64,000 nt of DNA from positions 1,550,001 to 1,614,000 of the forward strand of contig NC_009091.1 in NCBI RefSeq assembly GCF_000015965.1. The letters run 5' to 3'. The notes below the pieces were generated by a model. The model was not told the DNA's origin. It saw nothing but the letters and a program-made list of their open reading frames with translations, and ran no database searches. Origin of the DNA: Prochlorococcus marinus str. MIT 9301 (GTDB lineage Bacteria > Cyanobacteriota > Cyanobacteriia > PCC-6307 > Cyanobiaceae). Below, one piece after another: positions 20,001-30,362 of this stretch; position 1 is the stretch's first letter; each line of letters starts with the position of its first letter. A program made the position numbers and the translations under genes.

Positions 20001-21434
20001 ATGGCTAAAGATGCACTAATAGTCAAAACAACACCTCTGCCTCAAAGTAGAATTTCATTCGAATTAGAAATACCATCTGAGACATGCAAAACGTGTGTAA
20101 ATGAAACAATCAGTACCATTAGTCGTTCGGCTAAAATTCCAGGGTTTAGACTTGGTAAGATTCCTAAACAAGTCTTAATCCAAAGAATTGGTATCACACA
20201 ATTACATGCTTCTGCTCTAGAAAAAATCATTGATAAATCCTGGCAAGAAGCATTAAAAATCAAATCCATAGAGCCACTTAGTGAGCCAGAGTTGGTAGAT
20301 GGATTTGAATCTTTACTTGCAAAGTTTAGTCCTGAAAAATCACTTAAAGTTACTCTTCAAACTGATGTTGCACCCGAATTAAAACTAAAAAAATCAAAAG
20401 GACTCAGTGTTGAAATCTCAAAAACTAAATTTGATCCAAAGTCAATAGATGAAGCTCTAGAAAAATCTAGAAATCAGTTTGCAAACATTATTCCAGTTAC
20501 CAACAGAGCAGCAAAATTAGGGGATATTGCTGTAGTTAGTTTCAAAGGTAAATATAAAGATTCTGGTAAAGAGATTGATGGTGGTACTAGTGAATCAATG
20601 GATCTTGAGTTAGAAAAGAACAAAATGATTCCAGGCTTCGTTGAGGGAATCGTAAAGATGAAAATTGGTGATACTAAAACACTTAACCTTAAATTCCCTG
20701 AAGATTATTCTCATGAAGATTCAAGAGGCAAAGAAGCAATCTTTGAAGTAAATCTTAAGGATCTTAAGGAAAAAGAATTACCTGAGCTTAATGACGATTT
20801 TGCAAAACAATCTGGAAATAAGGAATCATTAAAAGAGTTAAAGAAAGATATTGAAAAACAACTTAAAGATAATTTTGAAAAAACTCAAAAAGATATCAAA
20901 ATTGAAGCTTTACTAGATGCCTTAACAAACGAATTGGTTACTGAAATTCCAAAATCTATGATTGATCTAGAAGTGAGAAATAATATTGAACAAACAGCGC
21001 AAAGATTTGCTCAACAAGGTCTTGATGTTAAATCTACTTTCACTCCTGAATTAGTAAAGTCATTAGCAGAGTCTACAAGACCTCAGGCTGAAAAAAATGT
21101 TCAAAGAAATTTAGCTCTTAAAGCATTAGCAGAAAAAGAAAACATAACAATTGATAAAAGTGAAATTGATTTAAAAATGAAAGAATATGATGATGTAATC
21201 TCTCAATCCTCAAAACAAATAGATATTAAAAAATTAACAGAAGTTATAAGTAACGATTTACTCAAAGAAAAGTTAATAATTTGGCTTGAAGAAAATTCTG
21301 AAGTAAATGAAAAAACTACAAAAACTTCTAAAGCAACCAAAACCTCTAAAACAACAAAAGCTACAAAAACTGCGACAAAAACTACAAAAACTACAAAAAC
21401 TACAAAAACTCAAAATAAAAAAGAAAAAAAATAA
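20001..21434 (+). CDS. tig: Trigger factor
   Basis: Ribosome-bound chaperone and peptidyl-prolyl isomerase that receives nascent chains at the exit tunnel. The ribosome-docking signature GFRLGKIPKQVLIQ lies at about 48-61. The FKBP-like domain spans about 170-255 (GDIAVVSFKGKY through AIFEVNLKDLKEKELP), followed by a helical C-terminal chaperone domain. After about residue 435 the protein ends in an unusual Lys/Thr repeat tail (TKTTKTTKT pattern) plus NKKEKK, giving 477 residues. First gene of the tig-clpP-clpX-dnaX run, an arrangement common in bacteria that couples folding and proteolysis. Confidence 0.97.
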   Translation: MAKDALIVKTTPLPQSRISFELEIPSETCKTCVNETISTISRSAKIPGFRLGKIPKQVLIQRIGITQLHASALEKIIDKSWQEALKIKSIEPLSEPELVDGFESLLAKFSPEKSLKVTLQTDVAPELKLKKSKGLSVEISKTKFDPKSIDEALEKSRNQFANIIPVTNRAAKLGDIAVVSFKGKYKDSGKEIDGGTSESMDLELEKNKMIPGFVEGIVKMKIGDTKTLNLKFPEDYSHEDSRGKEAIFEVNLKDLKEKELPELNDDFAKQSGNKESLKELKKDIEKQLKDNFEKTQKDIKIEALLDALTNELVTEIPKSMIDLEVRNNIEQTAQRFAQQGLDVKSTFTPELVKSLAESTRPQAEKNVQRNLALKALAEKENITIDKSEIDLKMKEYDDVISQSSKQIDIKKLTEVISNDLLKEKLIIWLEENSEVNEKTTKTSKATKTSKTTKATKTATKTTKTTKTTKTQNKKEKK

Positions 21435-21499
21435 TTTATGAAATTTCCTACTAATTAAACAAAAACCCCTTAAATTATCTATAAGGCGAAAACTAATTT

Positions 21500-22144
21500 G
21501 TGAACTCAGAAAAAAAACATTTAATCCAAAGCTCAATAAGTTCTTACGAAAGTAATAATAAAACTATTGCTGCTGTTCCTACTGTTATAGAACAATCAGG
21601 TAGAGGAGAAAGAGCTTTTGATATATATTCAAGATTATTGAGGGAGAGAATAATTTTTTTAGGTACTGGAATAAATGATCAAGTTTCTGACTCACTTGTT
21701 GCACAATTATTATTTCTTGAAGCTGAAGATCCTGAAAAAGACATACAAATATATATCAATTCTCCTGGAGGCTCAGTAACCGCAGGAATGGCCATTTACG
21801 ATACTATGCAACAAATATCTCCAGATGTAGTGACAATATGCTTTGGAGTAGCTGCAAGTATGGGGGCATTTCTACTTTCTGGAGGAGCAAAGGGGAAAAG
21901 ATTGGCTTTACCTAATTCTAGAATTATGATTCATCAGCCTCTTGGAGGTGCACAAGGTCAAGCAGTAGAGATAGAAATACAAGCTAAAGAGATACTTTTT
22001 CTAAAGAAAACATTAAATTCGCTTTTAGCCGAACATACCGGTCAACCTTTAGAAAAAATTAATGAAGATACAGAAAGAGATTACTTTTTATCTCCCTCAG
22101 AAGCAGTCGAATATGGATTAATTGATAAAGTTATCAAAAAGTGA
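21500..22144 (+). CDS. clpP: ATP-dependent Clp protease proteolytic subunit (ClpX-linked paralog)
   Basis: Serine peptidase subunit that forms the barrel fed by ClpX or ClpC. From the GTG start at 21500 there are 214 residues. The catalytic triad is visible: Ser in [13 protein letters not shown] (about S120), His in [10 protein letters not shown] (about H145) and Asp in [11 protein letters not shown] (about D194). The core begins at about residue 28 with [20 protein letters not shown], so the Ser/Asn-rich first 25 residues are a propeptide-like leader and the exact start is uncertain. Placement directly before clpX matches the paralog usually called clpP2 in cyanobacteria; other clpP genes are expected elsewhere. 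Confidence 0.96.
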   Translation: MNSEKKHLIQSSISSYESNNKTIAAVPTVIEQSGRGERAFDIYSRLLRERIIFLGTGINDQVSDSLVAQLLFLEAEDPEKDIQIYINSPGGSVTAGMAIYDTMQQISPDVVTICFGVAASMGAFLLSGGAKGKRLALPNSRIMIHQPLGGAQGQAVEIEIQAKEILFLKKTLNSLLAEHTGQPLEKINEDTERDYFLSPSEAVEYGLIDKVIKK

Positions 22145-22249
22145 CAAGGAATACTGATTTTTTAAGAATATGATGACGAATTGATATTTATAAGCAATCC
22201 TAGTGAATAGGGAATATTAAACACCTTACACTTTAAAAACTTATAATCG

Positions 22250-23617
22250 ATGGCTAAATTCGACGCCCATCTTAAATGTTCATTTTGCGGGAAATCACAA
22301 GACCAAGTAAGAAAGCTTATTGCTGGTCCTGGGGTTTATATCTGTGATGAGTGCATAGATCTTTGTAATGAAATTCTCGATGAAGAACTACTTGATAATC
22401 AAGCGAACACTAATAACTCTCCGCAAGTAAAAAAGAAATTACCAACTGATAATCCAAAAAAATCTGTTCCTTTAGAATTAACCTCTATTCCTAAGCCATT
22501 AGAAATTAAAAGTTTTCTAGATAATCAAGTTGTTGGACAAGAATCTGCAAAAAAAATATTATCTGTAGCCGTATACAATCACTACAAGCGATTAGCTTGG
22601 AAATTTAAAGAAGAAAATAAAAATAGCAATTCAAAAGATTCACAAGCAACTAAATTACAAAAATCAAATATTTTACTCATCGGCCCTACTGGAAGTGGGA
22701 AAACATTATTGGCGCAAACTTTAGCAGAGTTTCTGGATGTTCCTTTTGCAGTAGCTGATGCAACGACTTTGACAGAAGCTGGATATGTTGGGGAGGATGT
22801 TGAAAATATACTTTTAAGACTTCTACAAAAATCAGAAATGAATGTAGAACTAGCTCAAAAAGGAATAATTTATATTGATGAAATAGATAAAATTGCGAGA
22901 AAAAGCGAAAATCCTTCAATTACTAGAGATGTCTCTGGTGAAGGAGTACAGCAAGCATTATTAAAAATGCTTGAAGGAACAATTGCTAATGTGCCACCAC
23001 AAGGAGGAAGAAAACATCCTTATCATGACTGCATCCAAATTGATACGAGTCAAATATTATTTATTTGTGGGGGAGCTTTTATAGGTTTAGAGGATATCGT
23101 TCAAAAGCGAATGGGTAAACACTCTATAGGATTTACCACCAATTCAGATCAAAACAAAGTTGATACAAAAAAAATAGTAGATCCAAGAGATGCCCTGAAA
23201 AATCTAGAATTAGATGACTTAGTGAAATATGGCCTAATTCCAGAATTTATTGGAAGAATTCCGGTTTGTGCTGTATTAGATCGTCTTACAAAGGAAACTT
23301 TAGAATCTATTTTGACTCAACCAAGAGATGCATTAGTAAAGCAATTCAAAACTTTGCTAAGTATGGATAATGTTGAATTATCGTTTGAGCCTGATTCTGT
23401 TGAAGCAATAGCAAATGAGGCATATAAAAGAAAAACAGGTGCAAGAGCATTAAGGTCAATAATTGAAGAGCTAATGCTAGACATAATGTACACTTTGCCT
23501 TCTGAAGAAAATGTAAAAGAATTCACAATTACGAAAAAAATGGTAGATAATTTGTTCTCATCTAAAATTGTTAAACTACCTTCAGGATCAAAAAGAGTCA
23601 TTAAAGAGTCTGCATAA
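22250..23617 (+). CDS. clpX: ATP-dependent protease ATPase subunit ClpX
   Basis: AAA+ unfoldase that recognises tagged or specific substrates and threads them into ClpP. The N-terminal zinc-binding domain has CSFCGK and [10 protein letters not shown] (Cys at about 10, 13, 32, 35). Walker [16 protein letters not shown] begins at about 145; also present are the [17 protein letters not shown] pore region, Walker [22 protein letters not shown], and sensor 2 [10 protein letters not shown] variable Ser/Asn/Lys linker (about 115-135) sits before Walker A. The 105-base gap after clpP is AT-rich and could hold a separate promoter. Confidence 0.98.
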   Translation: MAKFDAHLKCSFCGKSQDQVRKLIAGPGVYICDECIDLCNEILDEELLDNQANTNNSPQVKKKLPTDNPKKSVPLELTSIPKPLEIKSFLDNQVVGQESAKKILSVAVYNHYKRLAWKFKEENKNSNSKDSQATKLQKSNILLIGPTGSGKTLLAQTLAEFLDVPFAVADATTLTEAGYVGEDVENILLRLLQKSEMNVELAQKGIIYIDEIDKIARKSENPSITRDVSGEGVQQALLKMLEGTIANVPPQGGRKHPYHDCIQIDTSQILFICGGAFIGLEDIVQKRMGKHSIGFTTNSDQNKVDTKKIVDPRDALKNLELDDLVKYGLIPEFIGRIPVCAVLDRLTKETLESILTQPRDALVKQFKTLLSMDNVELSFEPDSVEAIANEAYKRKTGARALRSIIEELMLDIMYTLPSEENVKEFTITKKMVDNLFSSKIVKLPSGSKRVIKESA

Positions 23618-23674
23618 AATTAGAGTTTAATTTTTTTAATTTAATCCCGAATTTTTCTAATGAATGAAAAATAA

Positions 23675-25435
23675 ATGCCAAATATACATAAGCCTTTTCA
23701 TCAAAAATATAGACCAAACAACTTAGACGAACTGGTTGGGCAAAAATTTATATCCATTACACTCAAGCAAGCACTATTAACAAAAAAAATTGCTCCTGCA
23801 TATCTTTTTAATGGTCCAAGAGGCACTGGAAAAACATCTAGTGCAAGAATATTTGCAAAATCACTAAATTGCCAGGCATTCGACCAACCTACGATAACTC
23901 CTTGTTGTAAATGTGACTTATGCAGACAAATTACAGATGGGAGCGCTCTAGATATTATCGAGATTGATGCAGCATCAAATACAGGAGTAGAAAATATAAG
24001 AGAAATTATAGAAAGAGCGAGATTTGCACCTACTCAAGCGAGATGGAAAGTATATGTTATTGATGAATGTCATATGCTTTCAACAGCAGCTTCAAATGCT
24101 TTACTAAAAACTATTGAAGAACCGCCCTCAAGAGTTGTATTTATCCTGGCGACGACAAATCCTGAGAGAGTATTAAGTACAATAAAAAGTAGATGTCAAA
24201 AGTTTGATTTTAGAAGAATAAGCCCTAGTGATATTTTTCAACATTTATCAGAAATCGCCGAAAAAGAATCCATTAAATACGAAGTTCAGGCCTTAAAAAT
24301 GATTGCAAAAAGATCTAATGGAGGTATGAGAGATGCACAAAGCCTCCTTGAACAATTGAATCTTTTACCAGAAGGGATAACAATTAATAATATCCAAAAC
24401 CTCCTAGGGGAAGTATCAGAAAATGAATTAACAAATCTGATTAAATCATTGGTTGAGAATAATCCAGAGTCATTAATTATCACATGCAACAAATTATATG
24501 ATGCTGGCAACGAACCTCTTCAAATAATTATCGGATTATTGAATATAACAAGAGATCTACTATTACATACTACAAATAATAAATACTCAGATCTTTATTA
24601 TACGTCTGATGAATTTCAAGATGAATTGAATAAAATCTCAAAAACAATAAATAAATCAACAATAATTAATTGGCATAATAATCTGAGAAATATTGAATAT
24701 CAAATCAAATCAAGTGATAATCCAAGGCTTTGGTTTGAAATACATTTAACTGGCCTTCTAGGTAATCAAGAGATAAATAGTTCTGAGAATAAGCAAAGTA
24801 AAAATAATAAGACTAAGGAGAATCATGAAAGTAGAGAAAACATTCCAATTGTTAATAAAGAAAATATTTCTAATGAAATTCAAAAACCAAGTATCAAGAA
24901 AAATATAACTCGCGATGAATTAATTGAAAAAAAAGACGAAAAATTTGAAAAATTTGAAGTTCTTGAAAAAGAAAGTATTGAAAATATTTCTGACAATAAC
25001 CAAAATAATCCAGAATCAAATAATTTAAATGATAAATGGGAATTAATTCTTTCTAAAGTTGAGTTACCATCAACAAGAATGTTACTTTCACAACAAGCAG
25101 AACTTGAAAGTATTGATTCCGAGAAAATTACAATTGCATTATCTCCAAACTGGGAAAGTATGATAAAAAGCAGAAAAGTTATAATTGAAAATTCTGTCAG
25201 GAAGATATTTGGAGATCAAATAATACTTAATTTTTCAACCAAACAATTAAATAAAAATAAACCAACAAAGACTTCAGAAATAACACAAAATGAAGTAAAT
25301 AAATTTCGACCAATAAAAAAAATAGAAACACAAACTAATGCATCAACAAAAATATCTAACGAGGAAACTTATGATGATAGTTCAAAAAACTTAGCAAATT
25401 TTTTCAATGGAGAAATTATAGACCTTGATGAATAA
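23675..25435 (+). CDS. dnaX: DNA polymerase III subunit gamma/tau
   Basis: Clamp-loader ATPase that also tethers polymerase and helicase. Walker A GPRGTGKT is at about 47-54, followed by zinc-ligand Cys residues in TPCCKCDLCRQI, the Walker B-type VIDECHMLSTAASNALLK, and the SRC motif TIKSRCQKF. The AAA+ and collar regions run to about residue 365. The remainder is Asn/Lys/Glu-rich and poorly conserved, ending NFFNGEIIDLDE. No intein is present, unlike dnaX in some other cyanobacteria. An A8 run at 24927-24934 is a possible slippage site for a gamma-like product. The stop is separated by one base from the convergent glycosyltransferase. Confidence 0.96.
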   Translation: MPNIHKPFHQKYRPNNLDELVGQKFISITLKQALLTKKIAPAYLFNGPRGTGKTSSARIFAKSLNCQAFDQPTITPCCKCDLCRQITDGSALDIIEIDAASNTGVENIREIIERARFAPTQARWKVYVIDECHMLSTAASNALLKTIEEPPSRVVFILATTNPERVLSTIKSRCQKFDFRRISPSDIFQHLSEIAEKESIKYEVQALKMIAKRSNGGMRDAQSLLEQLNLLPEGITINNIQNLLGEVSENELTNLIKSLVENNPESLIITCNKLYDAGNEPLQIIIGLLNITRDLLLHTTNNKYSDLYYTSDEFQDELNKISKTINKSTIINWHNNLRNIEYQIKSSDNPRLWFEIHLTGLLGNQEINSSENKQSKNNKTKENHESRENIPIVNKENISNEIQKPSIKKNITRDELIEKKDEKFEKFEVLEKESIENISDNNQNNPESNNLNDKWELILSKVELPSTRMLLSQQAELESIDSEKITIALSPNWESMIKSRKVIIENSVRKIFGDQIILNFSTKQLNKNKPTKTSEITQNEVNKFRPIKKIETQTNASTKISNEETYDDSSKNLANFFNGEIIDLDE

Positions 25436-25436
25436 A

Positions 25437-26738
25437 TTAAACTCCAGTATGAAGAGTTTTGCGCCAGAGTATCTTTTTAGGAAAAATAGACATCTTTATT
25501 GTTACCCAAGGGATTACTAAAAACCAATGTGATAAATAAAAAACCGATAAAAATACCATCAAAAAATTGCTTTTTTGCAAAACAGGTACTTCACTTTTGC
25601 AAGAAGAACCATACCAAAAAGCAATGCCAGATAACATAAAAGCTGTAATTGAAATAGGCCAGTAAATTGGTGAATCTAATAAAGCAATACTGAAAACCAA
25701 ATCAAAAATAGAAATGATGGGTAGTGCATATTGCAAAACGAAGAAGTAAGTTAAATCAAATTTTTGCAAAGAATCAATTTTGTTGGTAAACAATTGATCT
25801 CCATAATCAAAAAATCTCTGCAAACCCCCCTCTGCCCATCTTTGCCTTTGCGCTATTAAAGCATTTAAATTCTCAACTGCTTCCTCCATTACTGGAGGAT
25901 CCCATAAGATTCCAATTCTAGATTTTGATAATAATAATCTTAAACTCAAATCAAGATCATCTGTAACTGTATCTTCATTGAAAGAACCACATGCCAATAA
26001 TGTATCTTTCTTAATTAATTGGCCATTTCCCCTTAATTCAGAAACTCCAGCAACTGATAATCTGCCATATTGAAAGATTGCGTCCATAGCCATCTCCATT
26101 GACTGACAAGAAGTTAAAAAATTCTTACTTACATTTGTTACTGATTTTCGTAGTTGAACTGCAGACCATTCACCATCTTCTACAAAACTAAATAACCTCA
26201 TCAAAGAATCTTGTTTTAATTCAGCATCAGCATCCAAAACTAATAACCATTCACCATGAGAAAACTTTAGTGCATAATTTAAAGCTCCTGACTTTCCTCC
26301 TCCTGCGTTTGGAGAACGACTTACGACTTTTAGCTTTTCATATTGTCTAGATAATCTATCTAAAATTAAAGGCGTTTTATCAGAACTACCATCATCGATT
26401 ATGTAAATATTTAATTTATTGATTGGATAATCTAAACTAAATAATCTTTCAACTAATCTTGCTATGACATTCTCTTCATCTCTAGCAGCGACAAGAATAT
26501 CAAGCGAAGGTAACTCTTTATTACTAATTCTTCTGCCAACAGTATTTGAGACGTTGTTCCTTTTGAAATTTTTAGAAATCACTATTGAACCGTAAAAAAC
26601 AATCACAAAAGAGAGAATCAATATAACTTCAAAGAAATTTTTGATATTGAAAGCGTGAGGAATAAGAGCTACAAAAAAACAAGCGCTAAGAAATATAAAC
26701 GACTTCAATCTTCTATTTTTATAAAAACCCTGACTCAT
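25437..26738 (-). CDS. Membrane family 2 glycosyltransferase (processive type)
   Basis: Predicted inverting glycosyltransferase that builds a polysaccharide or glycolipid at the inner membrane; the sugar is unknown. The 433 residues have N-terminal membrane segments (about 12-28 and 34-52). The GT-A domain follows with DILVAARDEENVIARLVE, IIDDGSSDKTP, VLDADAEL, DDLDLSLRLLL and the QxxRW signature in AQRQRWAEGG that marks processive enzymes of the cellulose/chitin synthase and hyaluronan synthase class. Two or three C-terminal membrane helices follow (about 330-415). It lies 27 bases downstream of the SpoIID-domain gene on the same strand, suggesting a joint envelope role. Confidence 0.88.
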   Translation of the reverse strand: MSQGFYKNRRLKSFIFLSACFFVALIPHAFNIKNFFEVILILSFVIVFYGSIVISKNFKRNNVSNTVGRRISNKELPSLDILVAARDEENVIARLVERLFSLDYPINKLNIYIIDDGSSDKTPLILDRLSRQYEKLKVVSRSPNAGGGKSGALNYALKFSHGEWLLVLDADAELKQDSLMRLFSFVEDGEWSAVQLRKSVTNVSKNFLTSCQSMEMAMDAIFQYGRLSVAGVSELRGNGQLIKKDTLLACGSFNEDTVTDDLDLSLRLLLSKSRIGILWDPPVMEEAVENLNALIAQRQRWAEGGLQRFFDYGDQLFTNKIDSLQKFDLTYFFVLQYALPIISIFDLVFSIALLDSPIYWPISITAFMLSGIAFWYGSSCKSEVPVLQKSNFLMVFLSVFYLSHWFLVIPWVTIKMSIFPKKILWRKTLHTGV

Positions 26739-26765
26739 AAAAATAAATTTTTAATTACTGAACTT

Positions 26766-28304
26766 TCATTGAGACAATATCTCAATTTTTTTCAGTTTTA
26801 CATCTCGATAGTAATGATTCAATATTTGTTCATAAGAGAATCCTAATTTAGCCATTTCAATTGCTCCTGACTGAGATAAACCTACACCATGACCGAAGCC
26901 TCCTCCTTTCAAAAGCCATAAATCATCACTTAATTTATTAATAGTAAACAAATTACTAGGTATAAAATTTAATACCCGTCGAATATCATCTTTAACTAGA
27001 ACAATAGATTTGTTAACTTTGTCCGTTTGTATTTCCAATTTTATCACTCTGCCACTAGACCCACGTTCAATAGAATTTAAATCCATAACATCATCATTAA
27101 CATTTATAAGATTGTTTTGAATTAACTTTTCTTTAATTTCAAGACTAGAAATTTTCTTCTTCCATCGAAAAAGAGAATGATTACTCCCATAAAACTGTTC
27201 TTTATCAAAATCTAAAAAATTATTTAAATCAGATTCATTTGTAATTGGAAGTTTAAAAAATTTATTTAATGATTTAGAACCATCAATGATTGAATTGAAA
27301 TAAGAATAATCTTGAATTTGCCAAGACTCGCCTGCAGTAGCAGATACTCCACCATTAGAACCATGGTAAAAAGCATTTATTGGTTTATTTCCATAAGTGA
27401 GAATTAAATTTGAAGTTGCTTCTATAGCTTTTTGTATGTTTTTATTTGAAATTTTAGAAGGCTTATAAACTTGACATTGAGTGCTTATACATAAATGATA
27501 ATTATCCATATTAAATCTATCGGAATTAAATATGCCCCAAGTTCTTGCAATAACTGCTTGAGCCTTGAGTGCTTCTAAAGGAGAATTCGGTCCAATTTCA
27601 TAGGGCAAAACACCTGCCAAATATTCGTCAAATTCAATTTTTTGAACTAATGTCCAAGTTCCATATGAATCTTTTATTAAATAAAAATGTTTACCAAAAT
27701 TGACACCATTGATCTGTATTTCCTCTTGAGCATAAATATATATAGGTCCTTCAAGTTTCATAACACTATATTCATTTCTAAGGACAGGAGTAATTTGATA
27801 ATTTTTTATTTTTCTGGAAATCTTATTTTTTAATTCAAAATCTGGCAGATCCCCTTTAAAGGGAATCCATACTTCCCAATTTTTAGGGTAAGCAACACTC
27901 GTCTCAAACCCCTTATTTTTAAGTTTTTCTGCTTGTTTTTTTGCTGATTCATAACTAGCAAAAGGACCAAAAACAATTCTTTCGATTGTTTTTGGATTTT
28001 TGATGGGTATATCCACCCAGCTAATATTAATCTGTTTTGATTTATATTTAATACCGTTGGATGATATCAGGTTTAAAAAACCTTTATCTGTGACAAAATT
28101 AATATTCTTTTTTTTTGAAAAACTGTCATTCTCCCCGCCTAAATATTGCTTTAAACCAATTAAAAATTTTCCTTTTTTAATTTCATCATTTAGTTCAACC
28201 TTTAGCAATTCTTCTCCTTTTACATTTGCAGTAAATTTAGTGTTTATTGTTAACAGAGAAATACAGCCTAAAAATAAGTTTAAAAAGGCAAATTTAAGTT
28301 TCAT
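26766..28304 (-). CDS. SpoIID/LytB-domain protein with SPOR-like region
   Basis: Predicted exported peptidoglycan-acting or -binding protein. Residues 1-28 look like a signal peptide or anchor (FAFLNLFLGCISLLTINT). A SPOR-like segment, RIVFGPFASYESAKKQAEKL, lies at about 108-128. The SpoIID domain begins near WTLVQKIEFDEYLAGVLPYE, continues with PLEALKAQAVIARTWGIFN and NAFYHGSNGGVSATAGESW, and ends GGGFGHGVGLSQSGAIEMA. In Bacillus SpoIID is a lytic transglycosylase; non-sporulating bacteria keep relatives whose activity is less clear. 512 residues. Divergent from rpmI. Confidence 0.9.
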   Translation of the reverse strand: MKLKFAFLNLFLGCISLLTINTKFTANVKGEELLKVELNDEIKKGKFLIGLKQYLGGENDSFSKKKNINFVTDKGFLNLISSNGIKYKSKQINISWVDIPIKNPKTIERIVFGPFASYESAKKQAEKLKNKGFETSVAYPKNWEVWIPFKGDLPDFELKNKISRKIKNYQITPVLRNEYSVMKLEGPIYIYAQEEIQINGVNFGKHFYLIKDSYGTWTLVQKIEFDEYLAGVLPYEIGPNSPLEALKAQAVIARTWGIFNSDRFNMDNYHLCISTQCQVYKPSKISNKNIQKAIEATSNLILTYGNKPINAFYHGSNGGVSATAGESWQIQDYSYFNSIIDGSKSLNKFFKLPITNESDLNNFLDFDKEQFYGSNHSLFRWKKKISSLEIKEKLIQNNLINVNDDVMDLNSIERGSSGRVIKLEIQTDKVNKSIVLVKDDIRRVLNFIPSNLFTINKLSDDLWLLKGGGFGHGVGLSQSGAIEMAKLGFSYEQILNHYYRDVKLKKIEILSQ

Positions 28305-28395
28305 AAATTAGAACTTTCCTTATCAATTAAAAAATTTAATTTGCACCAATACGTATAAAGGTTTAGATTATTCTAATTAAACACATCTGACTTAA

Positions 28396-28593
28396 ATGTC
28401 TAAACTAAAAACCCGTAAATCAGCTGCCAAACGATTTAAAGCTACTGCAACGGGTAAATTCATGAGAAGGAGAGCTTTCCATAATCATTTACTTGATCAT
28501 AAAAGCTCAAAATTAAAAAGACATCTATCAACAAAAGCAGTAGTTGATGAAAGAGATGCTGATAATGTAAAATTAATGATTCCATACGCATAA
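28396..28593 (+). CDS. rpmI: 50S ribosomal protein L35
   Basis: Small basic large-subunit protein of 65 residues. The hallmark start [20 protein letters not shown] and the region [21 protein letters not shown] match the family. Followed after 28 bases by rplT. infC, which leads this operon in many bacteria, is absent here. A TATAAA box at 28354-28359 about 37 bases upstream of the ATG is a possible -10 element. Confidence 0.97.
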   Translation: MSKLKTRKSAAKRFKATATGKFMRRRAFHNHLLDHKSSKLKRHLSTKAVVDERDADNVKLMIPYA

Positions 28594-28621
28594 ATCTTTA
28601 ACCAATTTTTATTAAATATTC

Positions 28622-28969
28622 ATGGCACGCGTAAAAAGAGGCAACATAGCCAGAAAAAGAAGAAACAAAATCTTAAATCTTGCAAAAGGTTTTATAGGAG
28701 GCAACAAAAATCTTTTCAGAACAGCAAACCAAAGAGTTATGAAAGCTCTTTGCAATGCTTATAGGGATAGAAGAAGAAGAAAAAGAGATTTTAGAAGACT
28801 TTGGATTTCTAGAATTAACGCATCTGCCAGGATAAATGGAACAAACTATAGCAAGTTAATAAATGGAATGAAAAATGCAGAAATTATTATTAACAGAAAA
28901 ATGCTTGCTCAATTAGCTTTAAATGATCCCAAATGTTTTGAAAAAATTGTTTCTTCCGTTAGTAATTAG
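28622..28969 (+). CDS. rplT: 50S ribosomal protein L20
   Basis: Assembly-initiating 23S rRNA-binding protein of 115 residues, the usual size. The extended basic N-terminus [18 protein letters not shown] and the globular part [20 protein letters not shown] followed by [19 protein letters not shown] are diagnostic. In enteric bacteria and Bacillus this protein can repress its own operon by binding the leader; the gap before it is too short (28 bases) to judge that here. Confidence 0.98.
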   Translation: MARVKRGNIARKRRNKILNLAKGFIGGNKNLFRTANQRVMKALCNAYRDRRRRKRDFRRLWISRINASARINGTNYSKLINGMKNAEIIINRKMLAQLALNDPKCFEKIVSSVSN

Positions 28970-29007
28970 AAAAAAAAGAATATAATTTATAAAAGTAATT
29001 ATAAATA

Positions 29008-29565
29008 ATGGAAATTTCTTCCTTTCAATCCTATTTGATAATACTTTTTGTTGTATTAATAATAATTTCTATTTTTGTATTCAGACAATTTTTAAAAACA
29101 AGAAGTGAAGAATTAAATTTAGTAAAATTCGAGCAGAAAGGTTTAGATTCTCTCAACAAAGCTACAGAATTATATGAATTTGGGTCTATTCAGATAAAAA
29201 AAAGATTATATGCTGAAGCAACTAAAACTTTTTTAAAAGCAGTTGAAAATTATGAAAATGAACCTGATGAAGCCAAGGCCATAATAAATAATGCTTTGGG
29301 ATTTTCTTATGCTGCTCAAAATGAATTTAAAAAAGCAATTAAACACTATAACTCTGCAATAAAATCACTCCCGGAATATCCTATAGCCCTTAATAACCTC
29401 GCATCAGCACAACAGCGTTTACTGGAATACGACTTGGCATATGCCACTTATCAAAAGGTTTTAGTCATAGATCCAAAAAACAAAACAGCAATTAAAAAAA
29501 GTAAGGAGTTAGAAAAAAGAAATAATTACAAACCTTACAAAGGTATTAAAGATAAGGGATTTTAA
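29008..29565 (+). CDS. Membrane-anchored TPR protein
   Basis: 185 residues with one N-terminal membrane helix (about 8-26, [16 protein letters not shown]) followed by a cytosolic or lumenal helical domain with two or three tetratricopeptide repeats: [38 protein letters not shown], and [23 protein letters not shown] arrays bind partner proteins; in cyanobacteria several such proteins assist photosystem assembly, but nothing here identifies the partner. Lies between rplT and thiG, with 2 bases to thiG, so probably cotranscribed. Confidence 0.83.
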   Translation: MEISSFQSYLIILFVVLIIISIFVFRQFLKTRSEELNLVKFEQKGLDSLNKATELYEFGSIQIKKRLYAEATKTFLKAVENYENEPDEAKAIINNALGFSYAAQNEFKKAIKHYNSAIKSLPEYPIALNNLASAQQRLLEYDLAYATYQKVLVIDPKNKTAIKKSKELEKRNNYKPYKGIKDKGF

Positions 29566-29567
29566 AT

Positions 29568-30362
29568 ATGAAAAATTATTCGTCTTTAATAATTGGAGGA
29601 AAAAAATTTTCCAGTAGATTAATGGTAGGTACTGGCAAATATAAATCTTCTCAAGATATGGTAGAAAGTCTGTCAAATTCTGAAACAGAAATTATAACCG
29701 TTGCTGTTAGAAGAATTAAAAATGAGCAGTCAGGAGAAAATTTACTCGAAAAGATCAACTGGGAAAAATACTGGATGCTTCCTAATACAGCTGGTTGTGT
29801 TAATTCCGATGAGGCAGTCAGAATAGCAATTTTAGGTAGAGAACTTGCAAAATTATCTGGTCAAGAGGAAAATAATTTTGTGAAGTTAGAAGTTATTCCT
29901 GACAAAAAGTATTTGCTACCAGATCCAATAGAAACTCTTAAAGCAGCCGAAATTCTAATAAAAAAGGGTTTCGCTGTACTACCTTATATCAATGCAGATC
30001 CTATTCTTGCAAAAAGACTAGAAGAAATAGGTTGTGCAACTGTAATGCCATTGGGCTCTCCTATAGGCTCAGGGCAAGGTTTGTTAAATTTATCAAATAT
30101 AAGGATTATTATTGAGAATGCAAAAGTGCCAGTCATAATTGACGCAGGAATTGGGGTACCTAGTGAAGCTTCTCAAGCTATGGAAATTGGAGCTGATGGT
30201 GTCTTAATCAATAGTGCAATAGCACAAGCTGCAAATCCCCCTCTAATGGCTCAAGCAATAAATTATAGTGTGAAAGCTGGTAGGCAAGCTTTTCTGGCAG
30301 GAAGAATTAAAAAACAAGACTTTGCAGTAGCAAGTTCGCCGGAAAAAAATATATCTATCTAA
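29568..30362 (+). CDS. thiG: Thiazole synthase
   Basis: Builds the thiazole phosphate moiety of thiamine from deoxyxylulose phosphate, dehydroglycine and ThiS thiocarboxylate. The 264-residue TIM barrel has [15 protein letters not shown], a Schiff-base Lys in [30 protein letters not shown], and the phosphate site [20 protein letters not shown] followed by [11 protein letters not shown]. Starts 3 bases after the TPR gene stop. The other thi genes are not in the window. Confidence 0.97.
   Translation: MKNYSSLIIGGKKFSSRLMVGTGKYKSSQDMVESLSNSETEIITVAVRRIKNEQSGENLLEKINWEKYWMLPNTAGCVNSDEAVRIAILGRELAKLSGQEENNFVKLEVIPDKKYLLPDPIETLKAAEILIKKGFAVLPYINADPILAKRLEEIGCATVMPLGSPIGSGQGLLNLSNIRIIIENAKVPVIIDAGIGVPSEASQAMEIGADGVLINSAIAQAANPPLMAQAINYSVKAGRQAFLAGRIKKQDFAVASSPEKNISI

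Noticed and set aside
28000-28311. 103-codon plus-strand frame opposite the SpoIID-domain gene
   Set aside because: Covers the signal-peptide end of a well-supported gene and has no independent support.
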